This document shows, piece by piece, positions 16,419 through 25,839 of a stretch of 64,000 bases of DNA. A program made the translations under genes and the position numbers. Under the pieces are notes generated by a model, which ran no database searches, had not been told where the DNA came from, and saw only the letters and a list, made by a program, of their open reading frames with translations. The DNA lies in assembly GCF_907163265.1 (NCBI RefSeq), contig NZ_CAJQUM010000001.1:2418001-2482000 (forward strand), written 5' to 3'. Source of the DNA: Georgfuchsia toluolica. Its GTDB lineage: Bacteria; Pseudomonadota; Gammaproteobacteria; Burkholderiales; Rhodocyclaceae. The number at the start of each line of letters is the position of its first letter. Within the stretch, counting starts at the first letter, position 1.

Positions 16419-17849
16419 TCAACCCTTGATGCTGATCAGCGGCTCCAGACGTGCCGCGATCCGCGCCAGGCCGGCATGCTCGGCCGCTGCGACGACGGCG
16501 CCGACATCCTTGTAGGCGAGCGGCGCCTCCTCGGCCACGCCGCGCATGCTCGGGCTGCGGATCAGGATGCCCTTCGCCCTCAGTTCGTCAACCACGGTCC
16601 GTCCATTCCAGCGCCTTGACGCTTCGTGTCGGCTCAGGCTGCGACCGGCGCCGTGGCAGGCGGAACCGAAGGCATTTTCCTTGTCGCCCGCGGCGCCGGC
16701 CAGAATGTAGGAAGCGGTGCCCATGCTGCCACCGATCAGCACCGGCTGCCCGGTGTCGCGAAACTGCGGCGGCAGATCAGGATGGCCCGGCCCGAAAGCG
16801 CGCGTGGCGCCCTTGCGATGCACGAACAGGCGGCGTTTCAAGCCGTCGACAGCATGCGTCTCTTCCTTGCAGGTGTTGTGGGACACATCGTAGAGCAGCG
16901 TCAATCGGCTGTCGGGGAATAATTCGCGAAATGTTTCGCGCGTCAGGTGGGTCAGGATCTGCCGGTTGGCAAGGGCGCAGTTGGCGGCGGCGCGCATGGC
17001 GCCCAGATAACGTCGTCCCAGGAGCGAGTCGAGATGCGCGCAGGCCAGCTCGCGGTCGGGAAGACCGATCCCCGCCTGGCGCGCGCCCTGCAACATCTCC
17101 TTCAGGTAGTCGGTGCCGATCTGGTGGCCAAGCCCGCGCGAGCCGCAATGAATGCTGACCAGGATGTCGCCCGCGCGCAAGCCGAATGCCTCGGCGATAT
17201 GCCGGTCGAGAATTTCGGTCACATGCTGGACTTCGAGATAATGGTTCCCCGATCCCAGTGTTCCCATCTCGTCGCGCTGGCGGCGCTTGGCGCGCTCGGA
17301 CACCTGTGCCGGATCGGCGCCGGCCATGCAGCCATGTTCCTCGGTGCAGTCGAGATCCGCGGCTTCGCCGAAGCCGCGCTGCAGTGCCCACTGCGCGCCG
17401 CCGCGCAGCATGGCATCCATTTCCGGCGGCGCCAGCGGGTACTGCCCCGTGCTGTAGACCCCGGCGGGAATGCGCGCAAACAGCGAATCGGCCAGTCTGG
17501 TCTTGACCGGCTCGATGTCGTGCCACGTCAGGCCGGTCCGCAACGTGCGCACGCCGCAGGAAATGTCGAAGCCGACGCCGCCGGCGGAAACGACGCCGCC
17601 CTGTTCGGCATCGAATGCCGCAACGCCGCCGATCGGGAATCCATAGCCCCAGTGCGCGTCTGGCATGGCGTAGCTCGCCTGGACAATGCCGGGCAGCATC
17701 GCGACCTGGGTCGCCTGCTGGTAAACCTTCTCGTCCATCGCGGCAACGAGTTCGACCGATGCGTAGATGACGGCAGGGACGCGCATGCGGCCATACGGCG
17801 CGACAACCCATTCGAACTCCGAGCGTCGCTGCAGCTTTGAGATGTCCAT
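16419..17849 (-). CDS. rtcB: RNA-splicing/repair ligase RtcB
   Basis: Joins 2',3'-cyclic phosphate or 3'-phosphate RNA ends to 5'-OH ends using GTP and Mn2+. The 476-residue protein has all the landmarks: MPDAHWGYGFPIGGVAAF (residue about 62), GGVGFDISCGVR with the metal cysteine (about 92), GTLGSGNHYLEV (about 200), VSIHCGSRGLGHQIG (about 234), YDVSHNTCK (about 330) and the guanylylated histidine in SACHGAGRSLSR (about 405). The start lies 19 bases after the dnaJ-like stop, so it is the third gene of dnaK-dnaJ-rtcB. No archease or RtcA/RtcR gene is adjacent, unlike the classical rtc operon. Co-expression with chaperones would tie RNA repair to protein-folding stress. Confidence 0.95.
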   Translation of the reverse strand: MDISKLQRRSEFEWVVAPYGRMRVPAVIYASVELVAAMDEKVYQQATQVAMLPGIVQASYAMPDAHWGYGFPIGGVAAFDAEQGGVVSAGGVGFDISCGVRTLRTGLTWHDIEPVKTRLADSLFARIPAGVYSTGQYPLAPPEMDAMLRGGAQWALQRGFGEAADLDCTEEHGCMAGADPAQVSERAKRRQRDEMGTLGSGNHYLEVQHVTEILDRHIAEAFGLRAGDILVSIHCGSRGLGHQIGTDYLKEMLQGARQAGIGLPDRELACAHLDSLLGRRYLGAMRAAANCALANRQILTHLTRETFRELFPDSRLTLLYDVSHNTCKEETHAVDGLKRRLFVHRKGATRAFGPGHPDLPPQFRDTGQPVLIGGSMGTASYILAGAAGDKENAFGSACHGAGRSLSRHEASRRWNGRTVVDELRAKGILIRSPSMRGVAEEAPLAYKDVGAVVAAAEHAGLARIAARLEPLISIKG

Positions 17850-17868
17850 GGCCGGGCCGGCTATCGCA

Positions 17869-18957
17869 TCAGCGATTCAATTGCCGCAGCTGCTCATAGA
17901 GCTTGCGCTGGGCGGTGGACAGGTGCTCGGGAACTAAAACGCGGAGCCGCAGCAGCAGATCGCCGCGTCTGCCGCCGCCGAAGTGCGGCAGCCCCTTGTC
18001 CTTCAGCTTCAGTATCGTTTCGGGCTGCGTCCCCGGCGGCACCTTGACCTTTGCCAGGCCATCCAGCGTCGGCACATTCAGTTCGGTGCCGAGAACGGCA
18101 TCGGACAGAGGCAGTTCTTCCTGCCGCCACAGATCGGCGCCCACCCGCTCGAAGCGTGGATCGGGCAGGGCATGAACCACTACGAAGAGGTCGCCCGGAA
18201 TTCCATTCGCTCCGGGTGGCGCCAGGCCGTGGCCGGGAATGCGCAATACCATGCCCTCCTCGACGCCGACCGGAACCTTCACCGTGAGCGTCTCGGCGCG
18301 CTGCACCTGACCATGACCATGGCATTCATGGCAGGGCTCGTCGATGAACAAGCCGCGCCCGCCGCAGGCCGGGCAAATCGTCACGCGCTGGAACATGACG
18401 CCGCCTTCGCGGCTGCTTTTTACCTCCTGGCCGCTGCCGTGGCAGCTTGCACAGGGACGCGGCGACGTCCCCGCCGCGGCGCCGCTGCCCTTGCAAGCCG
18501 GGCACTGTACCGGGCGGTCGATGCGCACCGGTTCGTCGCCGCCGCTGACGACGCGTTCGAGCGGAATGCGCAGCAGGGTTTCGAGATTCTCGCCATGCGG
18601 CGGCCCCGCGGCACGCCGGCGGCCGCCAAAGAAGTGATCAAAAATGCCGCCGCCGAAATCGAAGCCGAGTCCGCCGAACAGGTTGTCGAAGTCGATGCCG
18701 CCGAACAGATCCTCCGGCCGCATGCCCTTGATGCCTTCAAAACCGCCGGCGTCGTAGTCGGCGCGCTTCTTCGGGTCGGAGAGCACCGCGTAGGCCTCGG
18801 CAATTTCCTTGAAACGCTCGTCGGCCCCCGGTTCCTTGTTGCGGTCAGGATGGTATTTGAGGGCGAGTTTGCGAAAGGCGTCCCTGATGACTTTGGCATC
18901 GGCTTCACGGGGTACGCCGAGAACTTCGTAGTAGTCGCGCTTGGCGGCGGCGTTGAT
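17869..18957 (-). CDS. DnaJ-type Hsp40 co-chaperone with non-standard start
   Basis: Partner of the adjacent DnaK. The J-domain has [24 protein letters not shown] (HPD intact) and [14 protein letters not shown] Gly/Phe-rich linker follows ([17 protein letters not shown]), then four zinc repeats [24 protein letters not shown] and CHECHGHG, and the substrate-binding C-terminus. No ATG, GTG or TTG is in frame before the J-domain: the in-frame TGA is that of dnaK (18983-18985), and the first in-frame GTG lies at 18786, after HPD. I place the start at ATC 18957 because GAGGG lies 5 bases upstream; this gives 362 residues. A start from the GTG would remove the J-domain. It sits between dnaK and rtcB. 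Confidence 0.85.
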   Translation of the reverse strand: MNAAAKRDYYEVLGVPREADAKVIRDAFRKLALKYHPDRNKEPGADERFKEIAEAYAVLSDPKKRADYDAGGFEGIKGMRPEDLFGGIDFDNLFGGLGFDFGGGIFDHFFGGRRRAAGPPHGENLETLLRIPLERVVSGGDEPVRIDRPVQCPACKGSGAAAGTSPRPCASCHGSGQEVKSSREGGVMFQRVTICPACGGRGLFIDEPCHECHGHGQVQRAETLTVKVPVGVEEGMVLRIPGHGLAPPGANGIPGDLFVVVHALPDPRFERVGADLWRQEELPLSDAVLGTELNVPTLDGLAKVKVPPGTQPETILKLKDKGLPHFGGGRRGDLLLRLRVLVPEHLSTAQRKLYEQLRQLNR

Positions 18958-18982
18958 GGCGGCCCTCGTGTTCTGGCATCAA

Positions 18983-20845
18983 TCAGTGGAAATCAGCATC
19001 GACGACACGGCCACCGGGGCCAGCGCCAGTGGGCCGCGCCTCCCCTCCTGCGGAGACGTTGGGCGCAGCGTTCGGCGCATTGTCGTCAGAGCCCGACGGC
19101 TGGTTCTGGGCGTAAATCGCCGTACCAGCTTCCTTGAGCAGGCGGCGCAGCAATTCGGCCTTCTCTTTCACCAGCGCCACATTGTGCTTGCCACAGACCT
19201 CCCTGGTCTCGCGCCGGGCCTGTTCCAGTTTTTCCTTGAGGTCGGCGGTCAGTTTGTCGGAGAAATCCGCCACCAGCTTTTCGACCTGGTAGCACAGGCT
19301 GTCGGCATCATTGAGTATTTCCGCATCCTCACGTCGCTTCTTGTCGGCCGCAGCATATTTCTCGGCTTCCTGCACCATGTGTTCCTTGACGTCCCGGGAG
19401 AGCCGCGTCGAGCCGCTGATGCGCACCGACTGGCTCTTGCCCGTCGCGGTATCCCTGGCTGTGACGTTCAGAATCCCGTTGGCATCGATGTCGAAGCTCA
19501 CCTCGATCTTTGGAATCCCGCGCGGCGCCGGCGGTATGCCGTCGAGATTGAATTCGCCAAGGCTGGTGTTGTCGGCGGCCATGGCCCGCTCGCCCTGGTA
19601 GACATGGATGGTAACTGCGGTTTGCAGGTCGGCCGCGGTCGTGAATGTTTCGGTCTTCTTCACCGGCACCGGCGTGTTGCGCGCGATCAGCGCCGTTGCC
19701 ACGCCGCCCAGCGTCTCCACCCCAAGGGTCAGCGGCGTCACGTCCACCAGCACGATGTCGCCTACCTCGCCGGTCAGCACGCCGGCCTGGATGGCGGCGC
19801 CGCAGGCGACGCACTCCATCGGATCGACGCCCATCTCGGCCTTGCGGCCGAACATTTCCTCGAAGAAGGCGCGCACCGACGGCATGCGCGTCGGTCCGCC
19901 GACGAAGACGATGCGGTCGACCTGCTGCGCACTGATGCCGGCATCGTGCAGCGCCTGTTCCAGCGGCTTGCGGCAGCGTTCGATGACGGGCCGCACCAGC
20001 CGTTCGAGTTCGGCGCGTCCGAGGTCCATTTCCAGGTGCCTCAGTTCGCCGCCAACGACGCCGATATAGGGCAGGCTCAAATGCGTGGTGACGCTTGTCG
20101 ACAGTTCGATCTTCGCGATCTCTGTGGCTTCCATGAGCCGCGCCGCCGCTTTGGGATCGTCCCGCACGTTGATCCCGCTCTGCTCGGAGAAGCGGTGCGC
20201 CAGCGCGTCGAACAACGTCTGGTTCATGTCGGTGCCGCCCAGGCGCGTGTCGCCGCTGGTGGCCTTGACCTCGAACACGCCCTTGCCGAATTCCATGATG
20301 GTGACATCGAGCGTGCCGCCGCCAAGGTCGATGACGGCGATGCGCAGCTCCTGGCCGGCACGGTCCAGCCCGTAGGCCAGCGATGCGGCGGTGGGCTCAT
20401 TCACCAGGCGCACCACCTCCAGGCCGGCAATCCCGGCGGCATCCTTGGTGGCGCTGCGCTGGTTGTCGTCGAAATAGGCTGGCACGGTCACCACGGCCTT
20501 GGTCACGGTTTCGCCGAGAAAGGCTTCGGCGTCACGCTTGATCTTTTGCAGCAGGAAGGCGGAAAGCTGCTCCGGCGAAAACTCGCGGCCACGCAGCCGG
20601 ATATGCTCGCGCGCGCCCATCCTGCGCTTGAAGGCGGTCGCCGTTCCCTCGGGATTGGCAGCGGCCTGGCGCCGCGCCGGCTCGCCAACCAGCATCTGGC
20701 CATCTTCCGTGATCGCGACATGGCTGGGAAATGCCTTGCCGCCTGAACTTACACCTTCGGCACTGGGGATCAGCACCGGCCGGCCGCCGCGCAATACTGC
20801 CGCCGCAGAGTTGGAGGTCCCCAAGTCGATGCCGATGATTGTCAT
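18983..20845 (-). CDS. Accessory Hsp70 chaperone (DnaK family)
   Basis: The 620-residue ATP-driven chaperone begins [17 protein letters not shown], with the phosphate-1 motif [23 protein letters not shown] near 195 and the adenosine motif [14 protein letters not shown] near 330. The linker and substrate domain are typical ([14 protein letters not shown], then [20 protein letters not shown]). The C-terminal lid is shorter and less acidic than in the housekeeping DnaK (about 638 residues) and ends [14 protein letters not shown] lies 8 bases before the ATG. The operon lacks grpE and carries a divergent DnaJ and rtcB, so I take it as a second, stress-specific Hsp70 rather than the main dnaK. Confidence 0.93.
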   Translation of the reverse strand: MTIIGIDLGTSNSAAAVLRGGRPVLIPSAEGVSSGGKAFPSHVAITEDGQMLVGEPARRQAAANPEGTATAFKRRMGAREHIRLRGREFSPEQLSAFLLQKIKRDAEAFLGETVTKAVVTVPAYFDDNQRSATKDAAGIAGLEVVRLVNEPTAASLAYGLDRAGQELRIAVIDLGGGTLDVTIMEFGKGVFEVKATSGDTRLGGTDMNQTLFDALAHRFSEQSGINVRDDPKAAARLMEATEIAKIELSTSVTTHLSLPYIGVVGGELRHLEMDLGRAELERLVRPVIERCRKPLEQALHDAGISAQQVDRIVFVGGPTRMPSVRAFFEEMFGRKAEMGVDPMECVACGAAIQAGVLTGEVGDIVLVDVTPLTLGVETLGGVATALIARNTPVPVKKTETFTTAADLQTAVTIHVYQGERAMAADNTSLGEFNLDGIPPAPRGIPKIEVSFDIDANGILNVTARDTATGKSQSVRISGSTRLSRDVKEHMVQEAEKYAAADKKRREDAEILNDADSLCYQVEKLVADFSDKLTADLKEKLEQARRETREVCGKHNVALVKEKAELLRRLLKEAGTAIYAQNQPSGSDDNAPNAAPNVSAGGEARPTGAGPGGRVVDADFH

Positions 20846-20987
20846 GATCGCATCTCCTTATCTGATCTTGCCATCGACTGACCCGGCAGGCCGGTATGGC
20901 TGCCCCATACGAGCCTTATCCCGTCGCGCATGTGGCTATTCATGAAATGAGCTCTATTATCGGTTGGCCATCGGGACTCAAGGAACC

Positions 20988-21497
20988 TCAGCGCTTCCAA
21001 TGCACCTGAACCAAATTCTCATCGTGGCCATACTTGAGTTCAAGGTTGCCCTGATAAGCATGACGGACGGCTTCGCCGATGCCGCGCGCCAGATGGACGT
21101 CGGTGGTGGTGACCAATACCGCGCCCTCCTCGTCGGAGATCGCCATGATCCTTTGCAGCGGATGACTGGCTTTCTCCTGCTGCTCAACATGACGCACGAG
21201 ATTGAGGATTTCTTCGCGGTGTTGCGCGAGGAACTCGCCTTCAAGCCTGACATACCCGGCAGCGATCGCGTCCCGGATACGATGGCAGGCCGGGCAAACC
21301 ACTTCGTGCGCCTGGGCCGGCTTCGGCAACCAGCGCCACCTGCCTTCCTGATAAACAGCGCCGCACTCCGAACATATTGCAGGTTCAGGCAGCTTGCCGC
21401 GCGACTTGTAGCTATCGTTGACATGCTCCTGGAGCGGTTTACTTTGGTAAACCGGCTGAACACCCGGTATTGCGATCTTGGCGATTTCCTTGGACAT
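20988..21497 (-). CDS. BCAM0308-family zinc-binding protein
   Basis: The 169-residue protein has two cysteine pairs, CSECGAVYQEGRW (residue about 42) and CPACHRIRD (about 69), which suit one zinc site. Further conserved-looking blocks are GYVRLEGEFL and an ISDEEGAVLVTTTDVHLARGIGEAV segment. I recognise the pattern as the BCAM0308 family, named after a Burkholderia cenocepacia gene in a low-oxygen-induced cluster; the function is unknown. An AGGAG ribosome-binding site precedes the ATG. It is a single gene between the dnaK operon and the CBS remnant. Confidence 0.78.
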   Translation of the reverse strand: MSKEIAKIAIPGVQPVYQSKPLQEHVNDSYKSRGKLPEPAICSECGAVYQEGRWRWLPKPAQAHEVVCPACHRIRDAIAAGYVRLEGEFLAQHREEILNLVRHVEQQEKASHPLQRIMAISDEEGAVLVTTTDVHLARGIGEAVRHAYQGNLELKYGHDENLVQVHWKR

Positions 21498-21598
21498 TTT
21501 CGTGACTCCTTATCAGCAACAAAGCTACGGTCTGATAACAGTAATTGCGCCCTCTCGGGAGGGATTGCTGGCGGGTTGCCTCAGACTGCTCCCGCTTG

Positions 21599-22007
21599 TT
21601 AACAGAGATTTCCCGCAAATTCATCGAGCCTCACAGTACCGACGAGGCGACCATCGCCATCCAATACCGCAATCGCCTCGTCCTTGTCTGCCTGAAGGCG
21701 CCGCAACCTCTCGGCATCACTTTCTTCCGCATTTGCAGTGGGTATTCCCGGCCATGAAATATCACCTGCGGTCAACACGGGTGGGATCAAGCCCTGCGGC
21801 AATGACATGCATAACAATATCGTTCGCACTAACAAGGCCCAGAGGGACAAGCTTGCCATCGACCTCATCGGTGACAAGAAGCTCCATCCTGCCTGATTTG
21901 CGCATGACTCTGCTTACCTCGAACAAGCTGGCTTCCCGATGTACATGCGTCAGTTTGTGATTGATGATTTCGTCACCGGTCACGGTGGTTTGCAGGATCG
22001 TAATCAT
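21599..22007 (-). pseudogene. CBS-domain protein broken by a one-base frameshift
   Basis: From ATG 22007 (ITILQTTVTGDEIINHKLT) the frame encodes a CBS domain, MRKSGRMELLVTDEVDGKLVPLGLVSANDIV, up to AAGLDPT. It then reads RVDRR and stops at 21762. The next frame continues the family sequence: VLTAGDISWPGIPTANAEE, ADKDEAIAVLDGDGRLVGTV and RLDEFAGNLC. Removing one base from the GGG run at 21779-21781 restores a single frame of about 135 codons. Both halves are well preserved, so the mutation is recent, or it is a sequencing error, or a rare programmed slip. A GGAAGG ribosome-binding site precedes the ATG. Confidence 0.8.
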
Positions 22008-22158
22008 TCGACCTTCCAATCGCGATTTATCAGCAGTTACGCCATAAACGCGCAAAAAACATTCCCTGCACAAAGCTTGAGGCATCCAGCTGGCAACTCT
22101 ATATGTTCTATTTATTACTGTTCTTCTGCTGCGGCAACAACTCGTTGCAGGTCAGTTG

Positions 22159-22557
22159 ATGAATATCATTAAATTGCCGTTTTTCATCGCCGAATTCCGC
22201 CATGCAAAGACTTGGGCGAAAGCTTGGGCTCGCTCGTATTTCCACGCGACCTGTTTCCCGATCTATCGGATCGACAAGGTCCGGCGCGCCGACTCCATCG
22301 TGTTTGACCGGCAGCAACTCGAATACCTGAACTTCATCGAGAAATTCCACTGTACCTGTTGCGCCTATGGCACCGGGCTGATCGCCTATATCGGCGAGAT
22401 CGTGGCGAGAACCGAGCAGTATTTTTGTCCGATCAAGCACGCACGCAGGATGCTCGGCATCCATTCGCGCTATGCCGGTTTTCTCGACTATGGAGATGCT
22501 GCTGACTATGAGGCCAAACCTGGGGAATTCAGGGCTGCGCCCGCCAAAAAAAGTTGA
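22159..22557 (+). CDS. Conserved hypothetical protein
   Basis: The 132-residue protein, from ATG 22159 (a TTG lies one codon earlier), has no signal peptide or membrane helix. The recognisable core is a SIVFDRQQLEYLNFIEKFHC stretch, CCAYGTGLIAYIGEI and RTEQYFCPIKHARR, ending in a short low-complexity tail (EFRAAPAKKS). I have seen the FDRxxLxYLNxIEKxxC...RTEQYxCPIKHA pattern in uncharacterised Proteobacterial proteins but know no function. Conserved cysteines in HCTCC and FCPIK might bind a metal. It precedes the Lon-like protease gene by 78 bases on the same strand. Confidence 0.68.
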   Translation: MNIIKLPFFIAEFRHAKTWAKAWARSYFHATCFPIYRIDKVRRADSIVFDRQQLEYLNFIEKFHCTCCAYGTGLIAYIGEIVARTEQYFCPIKHARRMLGIHSRYAGFLDYGDAADYEAKPGEFRAAPAKKS

Positions 22558-22635
22558 ATGGCCAAGGGATGCGAAGTCGATGCCATTGACCGTCGTCAGA
22601 CGGCTGCATAAGATGATGCCGTCAAACAGGTATCC

Positions 22636-25077
22636 GTGGCAAATGACATGACTGAAATCAAACCCCTTGAAGCGCAGCAGCTCTATCGCCGCTGCGACCC
22701 CGGTCTGCTCGATTTCGAAACCACCGGGCAACTGGATGACGGTACCGACATGGTTGGCCAGTCGCGCGCTGCCGATGCCGTGCAGTTCGGCATCGACATC
22801 AAGCGCCCCGGCTACAACCTGTTCGTGCTCGGCGCGCCGGGCAGCGGCCGCCATGCGCTGGTGCGGCGCTTGCTGGAAACCAAGGCGGCCGCCGAACCGG
22901 TGCCCGACGACTGGTGCTATGTCAACAATTTTGCCGAGCCCGACAAGCCGCGCCTGCTCAAGTTGCCGGCGGGGCGGGGCGTGCAACTGAAACAGGACAT
23001 GCAGCAGTTCGTCAGCGAACTGCCGACCGCCATCTCCGCCGCCTTTGAAAGCGACGACTATCGCAGCCACGTCGAGGCAATCCACGACGAATTCAAGAAG
23101 CGCGAAGAAACCGCGCTGCGTGAACTGGGCGAAGACTCGGGCAAGCACGGAATCGCCCTGCTCGGCACACCTCAAGGTTTTGCCTTCATGCCGATGAAAG
23201 ATGAGCGGACCATACAGCCCGATGAGTTTTCCGGCTTGCCCGAGGAGGAGCAGGAGCGTTTTGGCGAGCTGATCAGGCAATATGGCGCGCGTTTGCATAA
23301 ACTGATGCAGCAGTTCCCGCGCTGGCGGCGCGAAATGCAGGGGCAGATCAGGAAACTTTCGCGCGACACCATGAGTCTCGCGGTAGGACATTTGATTGAC
23401 GACCTGAAGGAGCACTACACCGACCTGCCCAACGTGCTCGAATTCTTCGATCAGGTCTGGCACGACGTGCTGGATATCGGGGCCAAGATGCGCGAGGATG
23501 GCGCCGAAGGCGAAACGGGCGGCGCCGAAGCGACCGGCGGCATCTCGGCGCAGCGTTATCTCGCCAACCTGCTCGTGGATCATGGCAATGCGCGTGCTGC
23601 GCCAATCATTTACGAGGACAACCCGACCTACCCCAATCTGGTGGGGCGGGTCGAACAGGTCGCCCACCTCGGCACCCTCGTCACCAACTTCACCATGATC
23701 AAGCCCGGCGCGCTGCATCGCGCCAATGGCGGCTATCTCATCCTGGATATCGAGAAAGTGCTGAGCCAGCCCTATGCCTGGGCCGGACTCAAGCGCGCGT
23801 TGAATTCCGGCCGGGTGAGCATCGAGTCTCTGGGCCAAATGATCGGCTGGGCCGGTACCCAGTCCCTGGAACCGGAAGCCATGCCGCTCTCGATCAAGGT
23901 GGTGCTGGTCGGCGAACGCCTGTTGTACTACCTGCTCAAGGAATACGACCCCGAATTCGAGGAACTATTCAAGGTCGCGGCGGATTTCGAGGACGCCGTC
24001 CTGCGCAGCGCGGACAATGTCCGCCTCTACGCCCGCCTGATCAATACCCTGGCGCGCAACAACCAGGTTCACGCCCTGACACGGGACGCCGTGGCGCGCC
24101 TGATCGAGCATTGCGCGCGCATCGCCGAGGACGCGGAACGCCTCTCATCGAGTACGCGGCGCATCACCGACATCCTGCATGAGGCGGATCATTTCGCGGC
24201 CAAGGCCGGACACGCCGCCATCCAGAAAGAGGATATCGAGCAGGCGCTGGCCGCCCAGCGCCGCCGTATCGACCGGATCCCGGGAAAAGTGCAGGAAGCG
24301 ATTCAGCGCGACATCCTGCTGATCTCGGTCGAGGGCAGCCAAGCCGGCCAGGTGAATGGCCTGGCCGTGATGGATATCGGCGAAACCCTGTTCGGCCACC
24401 CGATGCGCATCACGGCAACGGCGCGCCTGGGCGACGGCAAGATCATCGACATTGAACGCGAAGCCCAGCTTGGCCGCTCGATCCACTCCAAGGGCGTCAT
24501 GATTTTGTCATCATTCCTGGGGCAGCGCTACACCGGCAATGCGCCGTTATCGCTCAGCGCAACCCTGGTGTTCGAGCAATCCTACGGCCCTGTGGAAGGC
24601 GATTCCGCTTCGCTGGCCGAGCTCTGCGCGCTGCTCTCGGTGCTCGCCGCCGCGCCGATCAGGCAAACGCTGGCGCTCACCGGTTCGGTGAACCAGTTCG
24701 GGCAGGTGCAAGCCATCGGCGGCGTGAACGAGAAAATCGAAGGCTTTTTCGACGTCTGCAAGGCGCGCGGGCTCAACGGGGAACAAGGCGTGCTGATCCC
24801 GCAATCCAATGTCAAGCACCTGATGCTGCGCGAAGACGTAGTCACTGCCTGTAGTGCGGGGGAATTCCACATCTATGCCGTGACCGACGTCGATCAGGCC
24901 ATGGAGCTGCTGACCGGGATGCCGGCAGGCGCCCTGGACAAAAATGGCGTAGCGCCCGAAGGCAGCATCAACCATCGGGTCGCCACGCGGCTCGCCGAAT
25001 TCGCCAGGCAGCGCCGCGACTTCTCGGCCAATGCAAAGCGATCGCCGCGCAAGCGCGCGAAACCGGATGCAGCATGA
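22636..25077 (+). CDS. Lon-like ATP-dependent protease (LonB/YcbZ type)
   Basis: The 813-residue protein is a Lon-family protease without the N-terminal substrate domain of LonA. The ATPase part has a P-loop-like LGAPGSGRHALVRRLL (residue about 68), with Arg where Lys is usual. The middle carries the long insert of the AAA_32 group, and GGYLILDIEKVLSQPYAW, then the Walker-like VVLVGERLLYYLL. The C-terminal S16 protease domain has the catalytic Ser in EGDSASLAELCALLS (about 655) and Lys in AIGGVNEKIEGFFDVCKARG (about 700). The start is GTG 22636. Substrates are unknown; placement near Hsp70 and BCAM0308 genes fits a stress role. Confidence 0.9.
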   Translation: MANDMTEIKPLEAQQLYRRCDPGLLDFETTGQLDDGTDMVGQSRAADAVQFGIDIKRPGYNLFVLGAPGSGRHALVRRLLETKAAAEPVPDDWCYVNNFAEPDKPRLLKLPAGRGVQLKQDMQQFVSELPTAISAAFESDDYRSHVEAIHDEFKKREETALRELGEDSGKHGIALLGTPQGFAFMPMKDERTIQPDEFSGLPEEEQERFGELIRQYGARLHKLMQQFPRWRREMQGQIRKLSRDTMSLAVGHLIDDLKEHYTDLPNVLEFFDQVWHDVLDIGAKMREDGAEGETGGAEATGGISAQRYLANLLVDHGNARAAPIIYEDNPTYPNLVGRVEQVAHLGTLVTNFTMIKPGALHRANGGYLILDIEKVLSQPYAWAGLKRALNSGRVSIESLGQMIGWAGTQSLEPEAMPLSIKVVLVGERLLYYLLKEYDPEFEELFKVAADFEDAVLRSADNVRLYARLINTLARNNQVHALTRDAVARLIEHCARIAEDAERLSSSTRRITDILHEADHFAAKAGHAAIQKEDIEQALAAQRRRIDRIPGKVQEAIQRDILLISVEGSQAGQVNGLAVMDIGETLFGHPMRITATARLGDGKIIDIEREAQLGRSIHSKGVMILSSFLGQRYTGNAPLSLSATLVFEQSYGPVEGDSASLAELCALLSVLAAAPIRQTLALTGSVNQFGQVQAIGGVNEKIEGFFDVCKARGLNGEQGVLIPQSNVKHLMLREDVVTACSAGEFHIYAVTDVDQAMELLTGMPAGALDKNGVAPEGSINHRVATRLAEFARQRRDFSANAKRSPRKRAKPDAA

Positions 25078-25121
25078 TTTAGCAGTAACCGCGATTGCCT
25101 CGCACCAATGAAAGACAAACC

Positions 25122-25757
25122 ATGCTGACGCTTGCCGCGCTCACCCTCAAAAAAACGATCACACTTTTTGCATTGGCCGGACCCGTAACCATGATCCCGA
25201 TTTTCCTTGCCGCGGCGGAAGGGCTGGATTCGCCCGGGAAAGCCCGTTTCGCGCGGACGATAGGGCTCAGTGTGACGGTTGCATTATTGATCGCAGCCTT
25301 TCTGGGCATGCCACTGCTGGGGCTGCTCGGCGTATCGCTCGGCGCCATGCAGATAGGTGGCGGAATCATTGTCCTGCTGCTGGCGATTGCGATGGTGCTG
25401 GGTCAGGAAACCAGCTTCAAGGGTTTGCCCATCGCCACGAACCAGGGGCGCGTAAAGGAAGCCTCGATTGTTCCCTTGGCGATACCCCTCTTGGCGGGAC
25501 CTGCCGCATTCAGCTACGTCATGAGCAACAGCGAATGGCATGACTACGCCGACCTGATCCACGTCGTAGCGCCGATTTTCATCGTCGGCATCGCCTGCTG
25601 GATCACCTTTCATATTGCATGCCAAGCGGAAAATGAAATCCGGCAGTCGACCCTGGATATCGTGGAACGCGTCAGCGGTTTCATCCTTGCGGCAATAGCC
25701 GTCGAAATGATAGCCACCGGTTTGCGCGCCCTGTTTCCCGTTCTCGCGCCCGGTTGA
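25122..25757 (+). CDS. MarC-family integral membrane protein
   Basis: The 211-residue protein has six predicted helices and the MarC layout: TLFALAGPVTMIPIFLAA in helix 1, GLLGVSLGAMQIGGGIIVLLLAIAMV in the middle, IVPLAIPLLAGPAAFSYVM, and a C-terminal VSGFILAAIAVEMIATGL. I use the ATG at 25122, which starts at the first helix; an earlier TTG at 25095 adds nine unlikely residues. The family (also YchE, YhgN) is unassigned; the antibiotic-resistance link suggested by the name was not upheld. It follows the Lon-like gene by 44 bases and may share its transcript. Confidence 0.9.
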   Translation: MLTLAALTLKKTITLFALAGPVTMIPIFLAAAEGLDSPGKARFARTIGLSVTVALLIAAFLGMPLLGLLGVSLGAMQIGGGIIVLLLAIAMVLGQETSFKGLPIATNQGRVKEASIVPLAIPLLAGPAAFSYVMSNSEWHDYADLIHVVAPIFIVGIACWITFHIACQAENEIRQSTLDIVERVSGFILAAIAVEMIATGLRALFPVLAPG

Positions 25758-25839
25758 CACCTGTCCCTTTTGCCATTTCAGCGGAACGTCACCGCGTCAG
25801 GCGTTCCCCAACCCTTGCCCCTTCATACCAGGCGAGTAG

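Noticed and set aside
18941-20746. 601-residue open frame opposite dnaK
   Set aside because: It is the antisense shadow of a high-GC gene; its residues (His/Arg/Gly-rich) match no family, and the opposite strand encodes an unmistakable Hsp70.
20846-20987. Heat-shock sigma32 promoter before dnaK
   Set aside because: CCCCAT occurs only on the other strand and without a CTTGAA partner at the right distance.
22108-23838. 576-residue minus-strand frame over the Lon-like gene
   Set aside because: Antisense shadow; the plus strand has complete ATPase and protease motifs.
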